Source of the DNA: Gnetum montanum
Taxonomy: Eukaryota; Streptophyta; Gnetopsida; Gnetales; Gnetaceae
Assembly: GCA_015680685.1 (NCBI GenBank)
Contig: MNCI01005599.1
Span: 213,477-247,645, forward strand
Length of the DNA stretch: 34,169 nucleotides
Direction of reading: 5' to 3'
Below are positions 30,166 through 34,169 of this stretch, piece after piece. A program made the position numbers and the translations under genes. The stretch's first letter is position 1; the number at the start of each line of letters is the position of its first letter. Under the pieces are notes generated by a model that was given only the letters and a program-made list of their open reading frames with translations, was not told the origin of the DNA and did no database searches.

Positions 30166-32000
30166 ACATGTCATGAGCCATCTCTAGTAGATCACAGAAA
30201 TAATTGGTTGGGGTAGCTAAGAAGTGTCCAGCATGTATAGAGTTAGGGATAATCCACGTAGACCTATAGTATCAATAGGACTTGCTAATGATCGAGTATC
30301 TTTGTAGGTGAAAGAAAATGTTAAATGGGTACTGTTGGCGACTGTTTGGGAAGTGACTGTTAACGAGTGTCCTCGAACAAGATTTAGGTGCTTGCTGGTC
30401 TCTAGCAACAACAAGGCCCAGATACCTCCAAACAGACTCAGTAGTTAATGTGAGTATGTGTGTGTGCTGATGTGAAAAATGAAATGATTGGGTTGTGTGT
30501 AAAACTATAAATGACTTATCTTCAAGAGATTCAGCCAACTTTGCAAAGTACTGTGAGTTGTTGAGAGTTCCTATTTTGTTCAATTTCCTAGTCTATGTGG
30601 TCCTTATAATAACTACTTATAACAAATAAATTTTTGCAAAAACATTTGAGCATAACTCTGCGAATCTACTTCTAATTTTCCCCAGAGAAAGAGATAGTTC
30701 CACAAGAAAACTAGAAATAGAGCGAGATTCAATGGAAATAAAAAGAAGAGAAAAAGAAAGCAGATTTGTGTAAAGATCTCAAATGTTTAAACAAGGTAAA
30801 ATGATACGAGTAAACACTTTGCAATAAAGCTGTCTCAAATTCAATAACTATGAATTGTTCAAACTTTCAAGGTTCAAATAAGCAATTTCTTCAAGAAAAT
30901 CCTACTATGCTACCCAAAAAAATTGCTGCGTAAAGTATCATGTACCAGACTCTATTTTGGCTAGATAATGGATGTCAACAATTGCATTCAACCGAACCTT
31001 CAAAAGACTTGACAATTTATGATTGAAATACCACAAAGATTCACTTTAAAGATAAAAAAAGCTATTTTGGTCCTATCAAAATACCAAATATTTTCTGAAC
31101 CCTCTTGACTATTGAATCGTTCAACGGCTTGACTACATGCAAAAGCTCTCTTACAACAATCTCAGTAGCGGTTCTTATATATTGCACAATAATAAAATTC
31201 ACTACTAAAATGCTCTTAAGGCTTTCAAACACAAGCTCTTCTATGGAAAAATTTTAATAGAAATTTTCTATCATGCAACAAGAACAATAAGAGCAATCTA
31301 AAAATCCCAAAATTATTTGCCACGCATGATACTATCTAAACCACTAAATAAAAAATTTAAACAAAATAAAAAATAAACATAACTCACAAGACTATAACAA
31401 AGAGGTTGAAATGCTGTCTTTAGCAAGTCATCTTTAATATATTTATTCTATTAATTCTTTACAAAATGCTCTTCTAAGAGACTCCTTCCTTTCTCCCAAG
31501 GCCTCCTTCTCTCTTAAGACTTCTTTTTTTTTTAGCTAGACTAGACCCCTTCCTTTTTTTTTTCTTCTAAGGCCTTGAAGCCTTTTTATAGGGTTTCATA
31601 GGTAGTTAGAAATTACAAAATATCTTGGGTAACTTACTCCCCAAGTAAAGAAGTTATAACTTGTCCAACAAGTTAGGAGAAAACTATGCCTACGTTGACA
31701 TGTGTTTTCTTAAATAACCATCCCATGAATTCTTTTTCTTCTTGAATAATAATACTTTGTTTTAAATATGTTACTTTCAATTACATCGTCAAAAAGCCTC
31801 AAGTATGGACCAGCACTTTTACATCATGAAAAAGCCTCAAGGATAAGTAAACCCTTTTAAGAATAGATAGATTAGTATGTTTCTTCTTCTTCTGGCAACT
31901 TCTCAAATGCATTGTATCTCTCACAAAAGCTTCATAGCGTTGCAACAGAATGTTGCATAGCATTCAATTTTATATCCCTAAACATGTCCTGGTAATCATC
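30166..32000. other. AT-rich non-coding stretch right of the nested elements
   Basis: The first about 130 bases may still belong to element C. Beyond that I find no coding frame that looks real. A TGTTGGCGAC sequence at 30333 followed by a TATA-like 'actataaatga' near 30504 and 'aataaa' near 30626 looks LTR-like, but I could not find its other end. A (TG)n run is near 30454-30466. An LTR-like segment at 31400-31674 is listed separately. Confidence 0.5.
31400..31674 (-). repeat. Probable LTR-like promoter segment of another retroelement
   Basis: On the minus strand a good TATA box, CTATAAAAAGGC (about 31583-31594), follows 'GAAACC'. It is followed by a purine-rich leader (AAGAAAAAAAAAAAGGAAGG, then AAGGAGGCC and GAGAAAGGAAGGAGTC) and an 'AGAATAAATAT' signal near 31440. 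About 75 bases upstream of the TATA box is a possible LTR start, TGTTGGACAAG at 31670, inside the inverted repeat aacttgtccaacaagtt (31658-31674). This arrangement is typical of a plant LTR, but no second copy or target duplication could be found. A host gene promoter is the alternative. Confidence 0.35.
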
Positions 32001-32002
32001 AC

Positions 32003-32037
32003 CATACTTCATGATAATTTGACATACTTCATGATAA
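32003..32037. repeat. 20-base tandem duplication next to the expansin remnant
   Basis: 'catacttcatgataa' occurs at 32003-32017 and again at 32023-32037, separated by 'tttga'. It lies just beyond the point where expansin similarity stops, so it may relate to the break that truncated that gene. Confidence 0.8.
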
Positions 32038-32059
32038 GTTAGCCAACATACATCATTTG

Positions 32060-32599
32060 AATGTCAGTCTAGCCTCTGTGGTACAAAAATTGCAGTGCTA
32101 GGTATCGTCGATACACGCTTCTCCTGTCGATTATCACGCTCATGCTCGATCCTGGAAATTCGCATGGAATACGTTGGTATTCCACGGGGATGAAGCCCTT
32201 TTTCATGAGTAGCTGTGTGGCATTGCCAATGAACACCATGCGTTTGAAGTTTTGGGGCATCAACACGAAGTTGGTCTAGTTGTTATCTATGAAATCCATG
32301 ATCATTACTTTAACCCAACTTCTGCTGCAGTAGTTTTTGTTCTGGCATCGAAGCCCCCAACATTCACTGCAACCGTCGCCATCTCCATAAATCTTTTAAC
32401 TAGCTACAGCCATTGCACCTTTGCTTACTGTCTCTGTAAATGTGTCGACGCCACAGTGGGTCACTCTGGCTTTCTTCATAGGACAAACGAAGTATGAGGC
32501 CCTGGACTGGCACACGCAGCAGTCGCGGGCCACAGCGCCATCGGCCATGAAACCCAGCAGCAATGCCACCATCACCAAAGCTATGAAACTCAAAGCCAT
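32060..32599 (-). pseudogene. Expansin-like gene remnant (double-psi barrel part only)
   Basis: The start is the ATG at 32599 (context AGAGATGG), giving MALSFIALVMVALLLGFMAD as signal peptide with likely cleavage after AVA. The mature part reads CCVCQSRASYF, where expansin-like A proteins have a CxxC..SKASYF-type block. It continues with GCSECWGLRCQNKNYC, VKVMIMDF, TNFVLMPQNFKRMV, then KKGFIPVEYQRIPCEFPG near 32155 and YLALQFLYHRG near 32080. This is the order of the expansin double-psi beta-barrel domain and the start of the second domain. Expansins loosen plant cell walls. Three in-frame stops (32396-32398, near 32281, 32069-32071), no frameshift and no intron in this span show a pseudogene. 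After TDI near 32060 similarity ends, so the C-terminal CBM63 (pollen-allergen-type) domain is missing. Confidence 0.82.
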
Positions 32600-33797
32600 C
32601 TCTACAAAATTAGCCCACAAACACACACACAAACAAAGATGAGTGTGCTTCTTCTATAACCGTCCCAAAAACGCTAGCACCTACGAAACTCTAGTTTTAG
32701 GAGCACCTTGTACTAGCTCCAATTCCAAGTGAGCAGTGTCCTGGCTTGCCCTTGCTCATTGCTGCCAACTACGATCGTGCATTGCTTCTTTTCTTGGGGT
32801 TTATTTCTCTACCATGCCTTGGTGCTCTATCAAATACAAGCCAGAAACCCTACTATGTTTTTCCTTCTAAAATCATTTTTATTCAATTTGTGAATCAGGG
32901 ACAGCTGTTGTATGATTTGGGTGCTAATATTGGCCAGAGTTGATATATTCTTGATGCTTGTCTTACTGTTTTTCTTCTAAAACCATTGCTCATAACCTGT
33001 TCTTGTTTTTGCGATTTTTATTGCTAATTCAAATGTAAAGTATATACAAAGTGTTTGACAAATTGCTTTTTACCAGTATCTCTACTTTTGCTATTTTTTT
33101 TTTACAAAAATCAATAAACATTGGCGTCCAATTCTCAATTCTTGTATATACTGCTAACTGCATTTTAACTCTTATTCTTTTTCTCTTTTCTTCTTTTTGT
33201 TCTGCACTTCATATACAAAGCACATAAACAAATTACTTCATGAAGAATACTGTAATTTCCAATGACCAGTTTACCATCAATTGTAGTTACTTTGATTCTT
33301 CATTTCTTTCTTCTTTAAATTTAGATGCTATTTCTCTTTATCCACAAGCTGGAATTTTGTTTATTCTAACAAAGTACAGCAGCATTTCCTCCAATCTTTC
33401 AGCATCTAAAATTGCTTTGCAATGGATTTTTAAAAGCTTCCTTATGAATTTAGTGAGAAAACATAGTTAATGGTTTGTGGAATTCTTGCTACTTCTCCAA
33501 CTAACAATAAGAGAGTACTGAAAACTGCAAAAACCTTTAATCAATTTTATCATGCCAACCTATTCCATGAAATGGCCAAAATGTGCCAACATTTCTACCC
33601 TTTTTAAAAGTCTTAAAGAAATTTATGCAATCCCCATTTTAAAACTAAACTGTACTTGAAGCTTTTATTAAACTTTTTACAACTAAAAAGATAAATCTTT
33701 TTGGAGGAAAATTCCCATCAAACATAAGGTTTGGTGGTATAAAAACCTCATTCCTAAAAAAAACAAACTATACACAATCAAGTCTTTTATTTATGGA
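32600..33797. other. AT-rich intergenic stretch
   Basis: This holds the upstream side of the expansin remnant, with a short (CA)n run at about 32616-32630 and 'ttctataac' near 32653 as a weak minus-strand TATA-like word. Beyond it are short open frames on the plus strand (32746-32943, 33240-33470). The first reads MPLLIAANYDRALLLFLGFI and looks like a hydrophobic leader, but nothing after it supports a gene. I recognise no domain. Confidence 0.45.
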
Positions 33798-34169
33798 CTA
33801 TTCTTGAGATGGGAAGAGAATGGTGAGGGTTACTCTGGTAGGAATCCTCACATCTCTAACCTTCTCATAAGCAATCTCTAAAGTGATGAATGTTGTTCTA
33901 TTATTTTCTAGCTTGCTGGAGCTTTCAACTTGATCTTCTTGAACTTTTTTTTTAGAAATCTTCTCATCTTCTTTCTCAGATGAATTTTTATTTTCTTCCC
34001 AATTGGTTCCTTCTTCTTCTTCTTGGGACACAAAGGCTTCTTCCCATGAATCTTCATTGATTGGTTCTTTCTCCCTTTCCTCTTTTTGGGTGCAATTTTG
34101 ATACTGTCCCCAAACATTTGATTCTATTTCTAAACCTCCTATGAAGAATGAGAATTCATCAGCCAACCA
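33798..34169 (-). CDS. Partial unidentified Glu/Lys-rich reading frame, open at window edge
   Basis: A minus-strand frame of about 123 codons runs from the right edge to a stop at 33798-33800, so its beginning is outside the window. It has no ATG at its visible start (the first codons are TGG TTG GCT). It begins WLADEFSFFIGGLEIESNVW. An acidic/basic stretch follows (QKEEREKEP, EEEEGTNWEENKNSSEKEDE, KKKVQEDQVESS), then a neutral end with FITLEIAYEKVRDVRIPTRV. I recognise no domain. The composition suggests a disordered or coiled region. It may be a last exon of a host gene, part of a retroelement, or a chance frame in purine-rich DNA. Confidence 0.3.
   Translation of the reverse strand, partial: WLADEFSFFIGGLEIESNVWGQYQNCTQKEEREKEPINEDSWEEAFVSQEEEEGTNWEENKNSSEKEDEKISKKKVQEDQVESSSKLENNRTTFITLEIAYEKVRDVRIPTRVTLTILFPSQE

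Larger units (their letters stand above)
2700..30300 (+). mobile_element. Element C: old plus-strand Athila-like Ty3/gypsy element, split by A and B
   Basis: The plus-strand remnants read in one order: gag (about 2700-4870), protease (about 4880-5345), then after insertion A the RT (from 18037), RNase H, integrase (to about 20990), a T-rich spacer, and an env-like region (about 21960-22627) resuming after insertion B at 29738. The two interruptions restore collinearity exactly when A and B plus one copy of each target duplication are removed. Every domain is full of stops, and several catalytic residues have changed. I could not recognise either LTR of C, its primer-binding site or its purine tract, so both outer limits are approximate. 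The right end is set where the env-like similarity fades. Confidence 0.8.

Noticed and set aside
30333-30640. Possible solo LTR starting TGTTGGCGAC
   Set aside because: It has a TATA-like word and AATAAA, but I could not find a convincing CA end with a matching target duplication, so it is only mentioned in the non-coding entry.
32746-33470. Small secreted or membrane proteins from 65- and 76-codon plus frames
   Set aside because: The hydrophobic starts are common by chance in T-rich DNA. There is no domain, no similar sequence and no promoter evidence.
1-34169. tRNA, rRNA, CRISPR arrays, bacterial-type operons or riboswitches
   Set aside because: No cloverleaf-like tRNA sequence, no regular spacer-repeat array and no tight gene clusters were seen. 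Repeats present are explained by LTRs and local duplications.

Overview
This window looks like a gene-poor, repeat-rich stretch of a seed-plant nuclear genome. It is AT-rich and visibly short of CpG. Plant-type LTR retrotransposons of the Athila-like Ty3/gypsy group fill most of it: a gag-PR-RT-RNase H-IN order, a third 'env-like' coding region, and a primer-binding site resembling the 3' end of plant tRNA-Asp. Two N bases (near 2163 and 2673) suggest a draft assembly. I found no intact host gene, no RNA gene and nothing prokaryotic.

Layout. Positions 1-331 are the end of a truncated LTR. About 1041-2058 is a broken plant LINE-type ORF1 (DUF4283-like domain plus CCHC zinc knuckle), followed by a second worn LTR piece (about 2110-2479). 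From about 2700 a very decayed plus-strand element, C, begins. C reads gag, protease, [break], RT, RNase H, integrase, spacer, env-like region, [break], rest of the env-like region, ending near 30.2-30.3 kb.

Both breaks in C are younger minus-strand insertions of related elements. Element A (5549-18031, 12.5 kb) is full length with two LTRs of about 0.9 kb, flanked by the perfect 5-bp duplication ACTAA. Element B (22633-29732, 7.1 kb) has two LTRs of about 0.8 kb, flanked by CCAAT/CCAAC. By nesting and LTR divergence C is oldest, then A, then B.

A carries gag, PR, RT/RH/IN and an env-like region, all with stops and frameshifts. B keeps gag and PR, but its whole RT-RNase H-IN block and the env-like region are missing, while LTRs, PBS and purine tract are retained. 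That is the structure of a non-autonomous element that would need polymerase and integrase supplied by a relative.

From about 30.3 kb to the end the sequence leaves the nest. It holds AT-rich non-coding DNA with an LTR-like promoter segment near 31.4-31.67 kb on the minus strand, a recognisable broken expansin-like gene (32060-32599, minus, three in-frame stops), and an unidentified Glu/Lys-rich minus-strand reading frame open at the right edge.

The observations most worth following are the pol-less derivative B, a second U3-like TATA/repeat module inside A just upstream of its env-like region and apparently absent from B, and CpG-rich palindromes or short tandem units next to the LTR ends in an otherwise CpG-poor region.
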